A stretch of DNA of 19,274 nucleotides from an uncultured Eggerthellaceae bacterium (lineage in GTDB: Bacteria > Actinomycetota > Coriobacteriia > Coriobacteriales > Eggerthellaceae). The translations under genes were made by a program, and so were the position numbers. The first letter of the stretch is position 1. Every line of letters starts with the position of its first letter. The stretch is from NCBI GenBank assembly GCA_910584145.1, contig CAJTXX010000043.1:1-19274 (forward strand). Reading direction: 5' to 3'. Below, piece after piece: positions 1 to 7,444 of the stretch. Below the pieces are notes generated by a model. That model was not told the DNA's origin and did no database searches. It saw nothing but the letters and a program-made list of their open reading frames with translations.

Positions 1-580
1 TATCAAGGCTGAGGCGCAGCGGCACCAATCCAGCAGTTTGGCTCATATCAACAAGCGTCATGGCCCCAAAGGACTTTGCTATTTCGCATATAGCTTCAAC
101 TGGTAGAACAGCACCGCAAACATTGCTAGCATGAGTAAGCACTACCAAATCAGGTTTGTTTCGTGCGAACTCGTCGAGCGTCTCTTGCTGTTTAAGCCTC
201 AACGACCGTCTATCGAAGGGCAATTGCCGCACATTAATAGCCATCGTCGAGGCGAGATGGTGCAATACACGAGTAACTGCATTGTGCTCAAAAGGAGAAA
301 CATAAACCGTTGCGCCCTCCAGGCTGAGGCCTAGAAGAATACGGTTGAGCGCATCGGTGGCAGATGCTGTGTAAACGACCTCTTTGCCCTCGCATTGCAA
401 AAGACGCTTTAATATCGTTTTGCTGTCTCTCGCCAAGGCGGTGGCCGTCTTGGCCTGCTCGCCATCTCCGCGTCCTATGCTTCCTCCCAAGGTGCGAAAT
501 GCGCGATCCGCCTCGCTGTAGACGATTTCGGGTTTTGGGAAGGTTGTCGCGGCGTTGTCGAAATAAGATGTTCGGCTCAT
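1..580 (-). CDS. sspA: Class V aminotransferase / cysteine desulfurase, SspA/DndA-like (partial, C-terminus beyond left edge)
   Basis: The first 193 residues are visible, starting at the ATG at 580. They show the class V PLP fold: FDNAATTFPKP at residues 7-17, the EHNAV segment near residue 105, HASNVCG near 156, and the LVDMSQTAG segment, whose aspartate normally contacts the PLP ring nitrogen. The catalytic PLP lysine and the persulfide cysteine lie beyond the edge and cannot be checked. Cysteine desulfurases take sulfur from cysteine and hold it as a persulfide; in Dnd and Ssp systems this supplies the sulfur for the DNA backbone. The start overlaps the stop of the ATPase gene as ATGA (577-580), with an AAGGAG site inside that gene, so translation is probably coupled. 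It could instead be an IscS/SufS-type enzyme, but the operon argues for phosphorothioation. The symbol is inferred from context. Confidence 0.85.
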   Translation of the reverse strand, partial: MSRTSYFDNAATTFPKPEIVYSEADRAFRTLGGSIGRGDGEQAKTATALARDSKTILKRLLQCEGKEVVYTASATDALNRILLGLSLEGATVYVSPFEHNAVTRVLHHLASTMAINVRQLPFDRRSLRLKQQETLDEFARNKPDLVVLTHASNVCGAVLPVEAICEIAKSFGAMTLVDMSQTAGLVPLRLSLD

Positions 581-3500
581 GAGCACATCTCCTTGAGCAC
601 ATCGAACAGCACTTGGCGCTTTTCGTCCGCAGAAACGGATTGCCCCATTTCGTCGAGAGAACTGACGATCTGGTTCTTGAGTAGCTTCGCGCGAGGCGAG
701 CATTCCACATTATCGAAAGAAAGCGTTTCTTCGACACCGCCAGGAGATAGAAACATGATTGTTTGGCACAGATTGCCTGTGCCACTTTGCTGACTCTCAA
801 ACGATGCGACCTCTTCTACGAAATCGCGGAAAACATCAATGAAGTCTGCATACAGATCATCGTCCCAGTCTTCAATGCGCAACGAGACGGCCGCCTTGCA
901 AAGTCTCATGATCGAGGTCCTTGTGTCGGGGGTAAAGTTCTCTAATGCGCTCATGATTCTGCTGCCAGATCCTGAAAAGACATGATGCCTTGCATGAGGG
1001 GAGAGCGAGTCAAGCCAGGTCGACACGGATGAGCTGAGCGTTTCTCTGCTTGATGCCTCTGGCGAGAGGATAGACCGGATCTCTGCACCCAAGACATCGA
1101 CTACATCATCAATATAGGAGTCACAAGCGGCTATCTCGCGCCTGAGCTTCTGGGTGAGTTGCATACCCGCCGAAGGACAGCCAAAAGCTTGTGGGAGCGT
1201 TTCAAAAAGGAACTGGTTCACATTAAGAGATGGCTGACTCAATGCCTTGAAAAACGCGCTATGCTCGACGCCAAACGGCGTTCTGGGCGAGGAAGCATTA
1301 TTGATTTTTGAAAGCCGCGTAAACTGGGGAAGGGAGAAGAACCATGTGCGAGCGAGCTCAACAACTTGGGTCTTGCTCGGGCTGCCTATCCCCCCTCCGA
1401 ACAACGAACCAACTTCGCTCACATAAGCAGCCTTCTCATCGTCCCAATCAATGAGGGATATGCTATAACTTTGCGGCGATGCTTCGATGTCCTCTAAAGT
1501 CTTCTTGTCTAGAGGCGCTTCGTCCTCGCCGCGCATAAGGCAAACTACATCGCGGTATTCCCTCAATACTACTGCCAGCAAAATGGGTATTGGGCCGCGT
1601 TTCGCACCGATACCGAAAGACGGCGATGTAAGTCGCGCGTAGAGATCATCAAATGTCGCGCCTTCGGAATTAGTAAGGTAGTCCTCTATGACTGCTATTG
1701 CCGCACCGACCTTAGGATTCTTGTGATCTATATTGACCACGGGATTGGAGTCTAAATCATCGATGATCCCCGTTACGCCGAGAACGCTTCTGGCGATAGA
1801 CGTCTCTTGTCCATTCCCCACAAAACCAAGGCTTGGCTCCAAGCTCTTCGAGCAAATCGCCGTTAGGATTTTAGCCCTGCTTGTAAGCGCTATCCCCGTG
1901 GGCTCATTTTTATTGATGACCTCGTTGTTGATAATGGGAGTCTTCGAATACACCTGATCGCAGACTTCCGAGAGAAGACTGGATAACTTCTTTCTGTGGT
2001 TGATACCGTTCTTGCGATGCCCGTTATAGTAGTAGGTCGCTCCACCCTTTTCTGGCCAGTAGTACTTTGCCACGAACCTGGACAGTATTTCTGAGTAGTC
2101 CTCTGCCACGATCCCGTATTCGTCCCGCAATACCTCATCGTTTCCAGCGCGATCTCTTAAGGCCAACGTAGCCTCATATCCGAAAGCTACCTCGGCGATG
2201 TCATCGAGAACCTTGGGAACCGAAAAGACGATCGTACTCGATTTCGCTTTAGAGGCTTTTAGTGCTTCATTTACAGAGCGCAAAGACGCTTCGTCGCTGG
2301 GAAGAACCGCGACAACAGCGCCATCGCCGGTAAAATCGAAACTTGCACCCGAGGAGAGACGGTCGACGATTTCCTGCGCATCCATGAAATAGCAATCGAA
2401 GTATCGTGTGATTTTCTTCTCATGATTGTGCCTGGACGGATAGAGGGCGCGGCCATTTTGATAGCGATTGAGGATATCCTCAACGGTCGTTCTTGCCTTC
2501 AACAGCTCCACTTCGTTGCTGATCGCCTCATCGATGCGTACGCCTGATGTTTCCTTCAGCTTCAATCGAGAGTCGGACCGGCGCAAGTACACTATGGAAT
2601 CTGCATCGAGTAGATTCTCTACCGCTTCATCCAGTGATTTGATATCTACGCCAGAATCGGCAAAAGCCTTCGCTACCACCTCTCTTGTGGGTGGCAACTG
2701 GTTGAACTGAGCGACAAGATGGATCAGAGCTATGGTCTTTATGATTCTTGCCTCGATGGAGGCAGCATCTAACCTAGAAAGCGCAGATCTAGCCAACGTG
2801 TATAGACCGTGAGCCGTCGATCCGAATTGTTCTTTCCTGAGCAGCGGCTCGAAATAGTCATACACTAAATCGGGCGTGACAAAATATCCGTCCACCTCGC
2901 CCCTTTCGGCGCGCGCAGGCAGCGATCCCGACTCGGAGGCGGCCAAGAAGGTGAACAAGGTCCTCTCGTTTTGCGCAACGAGCTCGGAAACGCGCGGAAG
3001 CAGGAAGGCGGTTATAGGATGCAGGGGGTAGCAGCCGTATATGACATCGTCGGCATTCTCCGCATCTAGTAGGCCAGTTGCGATATACCGACTGCGAATA
3101 TCCATCAACTCGCGCTCTAACGTCTCGAAGGCAGCCGTCCACAACTTGGGATCTTTGCCTATCGCGTGCGTGATCAGCTCATATGATTGGTTAGGATTAT
3201 CCCGTACCTCAAGCTCTTGAAAGCGACCTGATACCCCTCTCCATCCATCCACCTTTTCCTTCGGCAGACTAGAGTCGATGTAATTCGACAGGTTCTTATG
3301 GCTAATGAGGAGGAGGTGCATTTGCTCCTGCTGATCGCTTCGGTTGCATGCCTCAGCAAAGTCCTGCAGAAGCTTGACATCTTCAATCGTAGCGTTTTCA
3401 ATACTCGACTCTAGGTATTTGCTGAACTCATCGAAGACAACGTACACTCCGGAATAGCCGTGCTTGCGCAGGCTCTTTACTACATCAATGAAAGTGGCTA

Positions 3501-4173
3501 CGACATCGGCGTTCGCAAGCGTATCGAAAACGCTTCCTGACGTCAGTGCAGGATAAGTGTCGATGAATTTGAGGTAGGTTTCCGTTCTGTAGTTCTTCAG
3601 AGATGCCTCGATGGAAGGGCCGCTTTCTCCGAGCATCTCCTCCATCAATTTATAGGTTGCTGGATATTCTTCTCTCCAGCGAACCACTACATCGAGAGCG
3701 CCGCTGTAGTTCGTTTTTGGCATCAGATCTTCCAGATTGGCATCCTTAAGTGCGTAACGAAGGGCGTAAAGGAATGACCTAGCAATATCCGACGAGCTTC
3801 CAGAGACAACTACCGGAAGGAGAAGGGGACCATCAGTAACGAAGTTAGCGATCACCTCGGAGAAGGGAGATCCGTTCTGCCTGTAGGCATTGATGAGATT
3901 TTGGTAGAGCTCTGGTTCCTTTAAGGACATAGCGGCAAGGGCCGCTAAGGCTATATGGGATTTGCCCTTGCCGTACGCGCCAACGAAGATCTTCGCACGA
4001 TTCGAGGATCTGAAGACAATATCGCCGAGAAGCGCCTCGATGTAACCGCATACGCCAGATGTTGGTATCAGAGCTCTGATCTTCGCTCTATCCCCGAGGT
4101 CGTAGGCGATGTTAACGGAGGACTGGAATTCTGCATTAGCCCGAAGGAACTCTTTTATGTCCACAGATGTCAT
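577..4173 (-). CDS. sspC: Large P-loop ATPase, SspC-like component of a phosphorothioation system
   Basis: The protein has 1198 residues. Near the N-terminus there is a clear Walker A motif, GAYGKGKS, at residues 65-72, and a Walker B motif, VYVVFDEF, at residues 243-250 with D248 and E249. A LISHKNLSNY stretch follows about 40 residues later, where a sensor would lie. No membrane segment or signal peptide is seen. The long C-terminal part is not recognised. The layout resembles the large AAA-like ATPases of Ssp and BREX systems, and the neighbours (SspD-, SspB- and SspA-type) make SspC the best name. The start is set by a strong AGGAGGTG site in the last codons of the upstream gene, with only 3 bases between stop and ATG. 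What the ATP hydrolysis drives is not evident from sequence. Confidence 0.75.
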   Translation of the reverse strand: MTSVDIKEFLRANAEFQSSVNIAYDLGDRAKIRALIPTSGVCGYIEALLGDIVFRSSNRAKIFVGAYGKGKSHIALAALAAMSLKEPELYQNLINAYRQNGSPFSEVIANFVTDGPLLLPVVVSGSSSDIARSFLYALRYALKDANLEDLMPKTNYSGALDVVVRWREEYPATYKLMEEMLGESGPSIEASLKNYRTETYLKFIDTYPALTSGSVFDTLANADVVATFIDVVKSLRKHGYSGVYVVFDEFSKYLESSIENATIEDVKLLQDFAEACNRSDQQEQMHLLLISHKNLSNYIDSSLPKEKVDGWRGVSGRFQELEVRDNPNQSYELITHAIGKDPKLWTAAFETLERELMDIRSRYIATGLLDAENADDVIYGCYPLHPITAFLLPRVSELVAQNERTLFTFLAASESGSLPARAERGEVDGYFVTPDLVYDYFEPLLRKEQFGSTAHGLYTLARSALSRLDAASIEARIIKTIALIHLVAQFNQLPPTREVVAKAFADSGVDIKSLDEAVENLLDADSIVYLRRSDSRLKLKETSGVRIDEAISNEVELLKARTTVEDILNRYQNGRALYPSRHNHEKKITRYFDCYFMDAQEIVDRLSSGASFDFTGDGAVVAVLPSDEASLRSVNEALKASKAKSSTIVFSVPKVLDDIAEVAFGYEATLALRDRAGNDEVLRDEYGIVAEDYSEILSRFVAKYYWPEKGGATYYYNGHRKNGINHRKKLSSLLSEVCDQVYSKTPIINNEVINKNEPTGIALTSRAKILTAICSKSLEPSLGFVGNGQETSIARSVLGVTGIIDDLDSNPVVNIDHKNPKVGAAIAVIEDYLTNSEGATFDDLYARLTSPSFGIGAKRGPIPILLAVVLREYRDVVCLMRGEDEAPLDKKTLEDIEASPQSYSISLIDWDDEKAAYVSEVGSLFGGGIGSPSKTQVVELARTWFFSLPQFTRLSKINNASSPRTPFGVEHSAFFKALSQPSLNVNQFLFETLPQAFGCPSAGMQLTQKLRREIAACDSYIDDVVDVLGAEIRSILSPEASSRETLSSSVSTWLDSLSPHARHHVFSGSGSRIMSALENFTPDTRTSIMRLCKAAVSLRIEDWDDDLYADFIDVFRDFVEEVASFESQQSGTGNLCQTIMFLSPGGVEETLSFDNVECSPRAKLLKNQIVSSLDEMGQSVSADEKRQVLFDVLKEMCS

Positions 4174-4176
4174 TAC

Positions 4177-5112
4177 CTATCCCACCTCCTCGTAGTGCTC
4201 TTCTAGGCATTCGATGGGTGACATATCCGACTCTATTCGAACCTCATCGAGACCGGCCGTCCTGATCACCCTCAGAAACCCCCTCGATTCCAATCGTCGC
4301 AATATCTCTAGCAGTGAAAAGGTGTCGAGATTAAACGCTTTTCCCGGAGAAGCAGGTGTGTTCAATAAGTCTTCCACCCTTAAGGCATTCCCGGAAAGCC
4401 CCCTCTCCTCACGAAAGCGCAGAATCGCATACAGGGCGATGAAATCTGGGATCAAATCAGGAGCTGCTTGTTTCTTGCGGTAAGTTTTATCGCGCAAGCT
4501 ATCGACTCCTAGCAATTCCAGCTCTCCAAAGGGGCAGTCGATGTTGCTTTCTGGAGAGACCCTCGAAGCTTGAAGACTCCCTTTGGAGATGTAGGTACCA
4601 AGAATGCAGTTGAAGTCATCTGTGCTGAGTCTGGCAGCCGGGGGCTTATCTGCGCCTAGGATATTTACCGAGTAGTTGTCGATTAGCCGTACAAAGTCAT
4701 CTTGAGTGAAAGACTTCATTTTCAGCTCGTTGAAAACGAAGTACCAAGATGGGACGAATTCCCGCTTGTTTACTAACTCATAATGGAGAACCCAGAGCGT
4801 TCCGATGTCTTCTAGATAGGGATCGTTCTCCAATACCAGTTTGCCGAGTTCCGTGACCCTTTGAACACGCCTCCCGCGCCTATCCTTATCCGCCTCTTCA
4901 CGTGTCACGCCGGTAGCCTGAAGCCAGTATCTTAGCGACTTCACCATATTGGAGCCGATGCCGAGCTCGTCCATCTGGTTGACATTCTTGTCGACGAAAA
5001 TATCGTCTTTCTCCGCTACGGCTTGCAAGCCTTTGCTAAGCCAACCCTTGCGAATAAAGAACGTTTCGTGTGCTCTCCACTTCGGCTTTATTGTTGCATC
5101 TATAGTCGTCAT
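4177..5112 (-). CDS. sspB: DUF4007 family protein, SspB-like
   Basis: The protein has 311 residues. It opens with the DUF4007 signature: a conserved HETFFIRKGWLSKGL segment about 10 residues in, followed by LGIGSNMVKSLRYWL. DUF4007 proteins sit beside DndC-like and cysteine desulfurase genes, and I associate this family with SspB, the strand-nicking component of Ssp systems; that link is from memory of the family, not from the sequence. The chosen ATG at 5112 overlaps the stop of the upstream gene as ATGA and has an AAGGA site close by. A longer reading from the ATG at 5148 is open but would overlap the upstream gene by 40 bases. The same ATGA coupling recurs at the ATPase/desulfurase junction. 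Confidence 0.8.
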   Translation of the reverse strand: MTTIDATIKPKWRAHETFFIRKGWLSKGLQAVAEKDDIFVDKNVNQMDELGIGSNMVKSLRYWLQATGVTREEADKDRRGRRVQRVTELGKLVLENDPYLEDIGTLWVLHYELVNKREFVPSWYFVFNELKMKSFTQDDFVRLIDNYSVNILGADKPPAARLSTDDFNCILGTYISKGSLQASRVSPESNIDCPFGELELLGVDSLRDKTYRKKQAAPDLIPDFIALYAILRFREERGLSGNALRVEDLLNTPASPGKAFNLDTFSLLEILRRLESRGFLRVIRTAGLDEVRIESDMSPIECLEEHYEEVG

Positions 5113-6824
5113 GATTCCTTCGTTCTTAAGTACTTCTTCATAAGGCATCCGCCTTCCAGGTACTTATCGGTGACGCATTGGAGGCAGTGCGTACATTTCT
5201 GGTCATTGATGGCATATTCGCCCAACGAGACAGAGATAGCTCCAAATCGGCATAGCGATTCACACTTCAGGCACTGTCGACATGCGTTGAATTTAACTAC
5301 CTGATATCTCGCCATGCGGAGAACATCCTCCGTCTTAGATTCGTCGAGAATTCTCACCTTTATTGCGTGCTCGTAGTCCGCGCCGTGGAAGGGCATGATG
5401 GAGAACGATGGCTCTTTGCTCTTCGGATCGAGGAACACCTTCTCTTTGAGGAGCTTGCGCCCCACTCCGGGGGCGAAGACTCCAAAGGGTGTGAATAAGC
5501 CCTCTAGCTCTTCGGAATAAGGTCTGTCAATACCGAAAACATACGCCGAGTCTTCAGTTGCACACTGATTTGACTTCAACTTAACTGAAGAAGATGCCGC
5601 AACGCCGTTCCCGCCCTGACGCGCTTTCCACCATCCCTCGTCGACATACACCTCGGGGTCTGGTTTGCCAATCCTGGTAGCGAAGTCGACGAGGAAATCA
5701 CGCCAGCGCCTCGATTGATCAGGCATGTAAATCTTCGAGAGGAACTGAGCTCTGGCATTGTTGTTAGGACAGCACCAGCAACCAACGCGGTCGTACCCCA
5801 ATCTGTATGCTTCATTAAAATCGATGCCCTCGCCCAGAATATAGAGCCAGATCTCAATATCGCTCCAGAAGAAGACAGGAGATGCAACTTTCTGGCGCTG
5901 TATCTTCACCGATTCAGCATCGTCTTCGGTTCTGTTGTATTTGCTTCTTGAGACAGATTCACGCTTTCTTATGCCATAGTAGGTGAGAATGCTTTGGTTT
6001 CTGTACAGGCTATTGAATACCCTGGAAATCGGTCCCGTTTTGAACATAGAACAGCACCAGCGCATCATTCTAGCTGGCGGTCCGATGATATCTGCCATCT
6101 CATAGAAGGACTGCTCGTCATTCCGGGCGGTTTTGAAGATAGCCAAAGGATGGTTTTGCCTGAATCGTTGTGCGTACTCGATAGTCGTCGGAAACTCTAA
6201 AGTCGTATCTCCAAAAACATGCACGAGATAAGGATTACTGAGCGCCCTTACTGCAAGATCAGCTGTGACAGTCGAGTCTTTCCCTCCCGAAAACGAAACT
6301 ACTAGGTTTTCTTCGGGATAAGGCTCGGCAGCTTTACGAATGAACGAAGCCGCTTCGTTAGTAATCTCCCTCAAATGTGGCCTGTTGGCAGAAACGAACT
6401 TTTCAATGCTTTTGTCGAAATACGTATAGTTATTCTTCGGGGATTGGTTCTTGAGTTCTGAAATTAAGTTCGTTACGTCGGCATTCTCATAGAAGGATAC
6501 CGGTACGGAAATCGGAGCTCCGTCAACGTAATACTTACTACCAGATGCCCAAACAGCAGAATCAATGTATTTGAAAGGCTCGCCTTCAATGAGCTCGAAC
6601 AGCAGTCTTTCTTCGGGAAATACGGGTCGTAGGTCGGAGCAAAGGTACGACGCTTCGCCTGTACACAGGGGACAATCCACCTTCTCGACAGAGTGATCGT
6701 GAACGATCGGAATGCGACAATCAGGGCACCAAAAAACAGAGGATGGATTGTCCTCTCGTGTTTCCGCGCCGCAGATGCTACAAACAGCCTCCTCGGTCTC
6801 CCTGTTACAGCTATCGCACCACAT
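5109..6824 (-). CDS. sspD: PAPS-reductase-family (PP-loop) sulfurtransferase with zinc-ribbon and ferredoxin domains, SspD/DndC-like
   Basis: The protein has 571 residues. The N-terminal 60 residues hold four CxxC pairs (C3/C6, C15/C18, C33/C36, C51/C54), which look like two zinc ribbons. The PP-loop SGGKDS at 179-184 marks the ATP pyrophosphatase fold of PAPS reductases, DndC and SspD. A WCC pair and a CWCC cluster in the middle of the protein probably bind a 4Fe-4S cluster. The C-terminal 60 residues carry two ferredoxin-like cysteine runs, beginning CRQCLKCESLC and CTHCLQC. In DndC/SspD the enzyme is thought to activate the DNA phosphate with ATP and pass on sulfur from the desulfurase. 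It is the first gene of the operon, with an AGGA site 6 bases before the ATG. Other PP-loop sulfurtransferases are possible, but the neighbours favour DNA phosphorothioation. Confidence 0.82.
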   Translation of the reverse strand: MWCDSCNRETEEAVCSICGAETREDNPSSVFWCPDCRIPIVHDHSVEKVDCPLCTGEASYLCSDLRPVFPEERLLFELIEGEPFKYIDSAVWASGSKYYVDGAPISVPVSFYENADVTNLISELKNQSPKNNYTYFDKSIEKFVSANRPHLREITNEAASFIRKAAEPYPEENLVVSFSGGKDSTVTADLAVRALSNPYLVHVFGDTTLEFPTTIEYAQRFRQNHPLAIFKTARNDEQSFYEMADIIGPPARMMRWCCSMFKTGPISRVFNSLYRNQSILTYYGIRKRESVSRSKYNRTEDDAESVKIQRQKVASPVFFWSDIEIWLYILGEGIDFNEAYRLGYDRVGCWCCPNNNARAQFLSKIYMPDQSRRWRDFLVDFATRIGKPDPEVYVDEGWWKARQGGNGVAASSSVKLKSNQCATEDSAYVFGIDRPYSEELEGLFTPFGVFAPGVGRKLLKEKVFLDPKSKEPSFSIMPFHGADYEHAIKVRILDESKTEDVLRMARYQVVKFNACRQCLKCESLCRFGAISVSLGEYAINDQKCTHCLQCVTDKYLEGGCLMKKYLRTKES

Positions 6825-6844
6825 CGTGATTCCTGTACTTTAGT

Positions 6845-6870
6845 CGTTTTGGGTCTTGAGACCCAAAACG
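6845..6870. promoter_or_regulatory. 26-base palindrome, probable operator of the ssp-like operon
   Basis: Two perfect 12-base arms, CGTTTTGGGTCT and its reverse complement, are separated by TG. The palindrome lies 20 bases before the start codon of the first operon gene and directly after the likely -10 element, so it covers the transcription start. Runs of A, not T, follow the stem on both strands, which argues against an intrinsic terminator. A repressor site is the best reading; no regulator for it is identified in the window. Confidence 0.6.
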
Positions 6871-6871
6871 T

Positions 6872-6880
6872 ATTGTAGCA
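6872..6880 (-). promoter_or_regulatory. Extended -10 promoter element for the ssp-like operon
   Basis: On the minus strand the sequence reads TGCTACAAT, an extended -10 (TG, one base, then TACAAT). No good -35 hexamer is seen at 16-18 bases, which is usual for extended -10 promoters. Transcription would start inside the palindrome at 6845-6870. Confidence 0.45.
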
Positions 6881-6988
6881 AACCCATAAGATTCCACCTT
6901 CGAACGAAGCAGAACAACACATCAAGAGGAGTAGTAATTCGGTAAAAACAAATTAGTAAAACAATAACCAGTTCACATGATCGTCTTG

Positions 6989-7014
6989 TCCATTCATGGG
7001 ACACTATGAATGGA
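6989..7014. repeat. Inverted repeat at the 3' end of the small unknown gene
   Basis: Nine-base arms TCCATTCAT (6989-6997) and ATGAATGGA (7006-7014) flank an 8-base loop. The repeat overlaps the stop codon of the small gene at 6994. There is no T-run on either side, so it is not a typical terminator. The 11-mer TCATGGGACAC within it (6994-7004) recurs at 7426-7436 in the terminator hairpin of the recombinase operon. Confidence 0.5.
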
Positions 7015-7362
7015 CGCGTCATCCACTTTATCTAGGATTAAGCGCAAAACGCCAGTTCTGCCTATAAAACGGGACCAGGTACAATCCCTTTGCCAACATA
7101 GGCACCTATTCCCGTCAATCTCTCTTGCTGCACTTTCAGGATCCGCGGTATCGACTATTCCCGCTGTTATTGCTACCGATCCTTCAACACTGCTTAGAAG
7201 CAAGTCGTTATTCTCGAAACGGAAAACTATCGGATAGGCGTCATGCCACTCCTTCTCATCGCAGTCCCATATACGAAATACGTCGGCAAGGCAATCCTTG
7301 TCGAGCTCTTCGAATAGGACTTCCGACTCGTTGTCGATGAAGGGCAGTGTTTCGTTACTCAT
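6994..7362 (-). CDS. Small protein of unknown function upstream of the ssp-like operon
   Basis: This open reading frame of 122 residues starts at the ATG at 7360-7362. I do not recognise the family. It is acidic, with no membrane segment or signal peptide. It contains VFRIWDCDEKEW near residue 28 and a cysteine/tryptophan-rich stretch, CLCWQRDCTW, near residue 87. It lies between the terminator of the recombinase operon and the ssp-like operon, on the same strand, with about 170 bases to the next gene. It could be an accessory or regulatory gene of the defence operon, or unrelated cargo. The ribosome site (TAGG) is weak and no clear promoter is seen. Plus-strand frames of 75 and 71 codons overlap it but have no support. 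Confidence 0.6.
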   Translation of the reverse strand: MSNETLPFIDNESEVLFEELDKDCLADVFRIWDCDEKEWHDAYPIVFRFENNDLLLSSVEGSVAITAGIVDTADPESAAREIDGNRCLCWQRDCTWSRFIGRTGVLRLILDKVDDASIHSVP

Positions 7363-7412
7363 TTCAACCTAGCAATCTCTCGTTTCCCTGGAGTCTAAAT
7401 CTCTTCCAAGCG

Positions 7413-7439
7413 AAAGGGTGCCCCATCATGGGACACCCT
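7413..7439 (-). terminator. Rho-independent terminator of the recombinase operon
   Basis: On the minus strand a 12-base stem with one G-U wobble forms from AGGGTGTCCCAT and ATGGGGCACCCT, followed by a short TTT. It lies 6 bases past the stop of the second recombinase. The T-run is short, so termination strength is uncertain. Confidence 0.65.
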
Positions 7440-7444
7440 CGTAT

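Noticed and set aside
288..800. Open frame of 170 codons on the minus strand overlapping the desulfurase gene and the ATPase gene
   Set aside because: It is a frame shadow. The desulfurase frame starting at 580 has clear class V motifs and the ATPase frame covers the rest.
6845..6870. Palindrome before the defence operon considered as an intrinsic terminator
   Set aside because: The stem is followed by A-runs on both strands and lies at the promoter, not after a gene.
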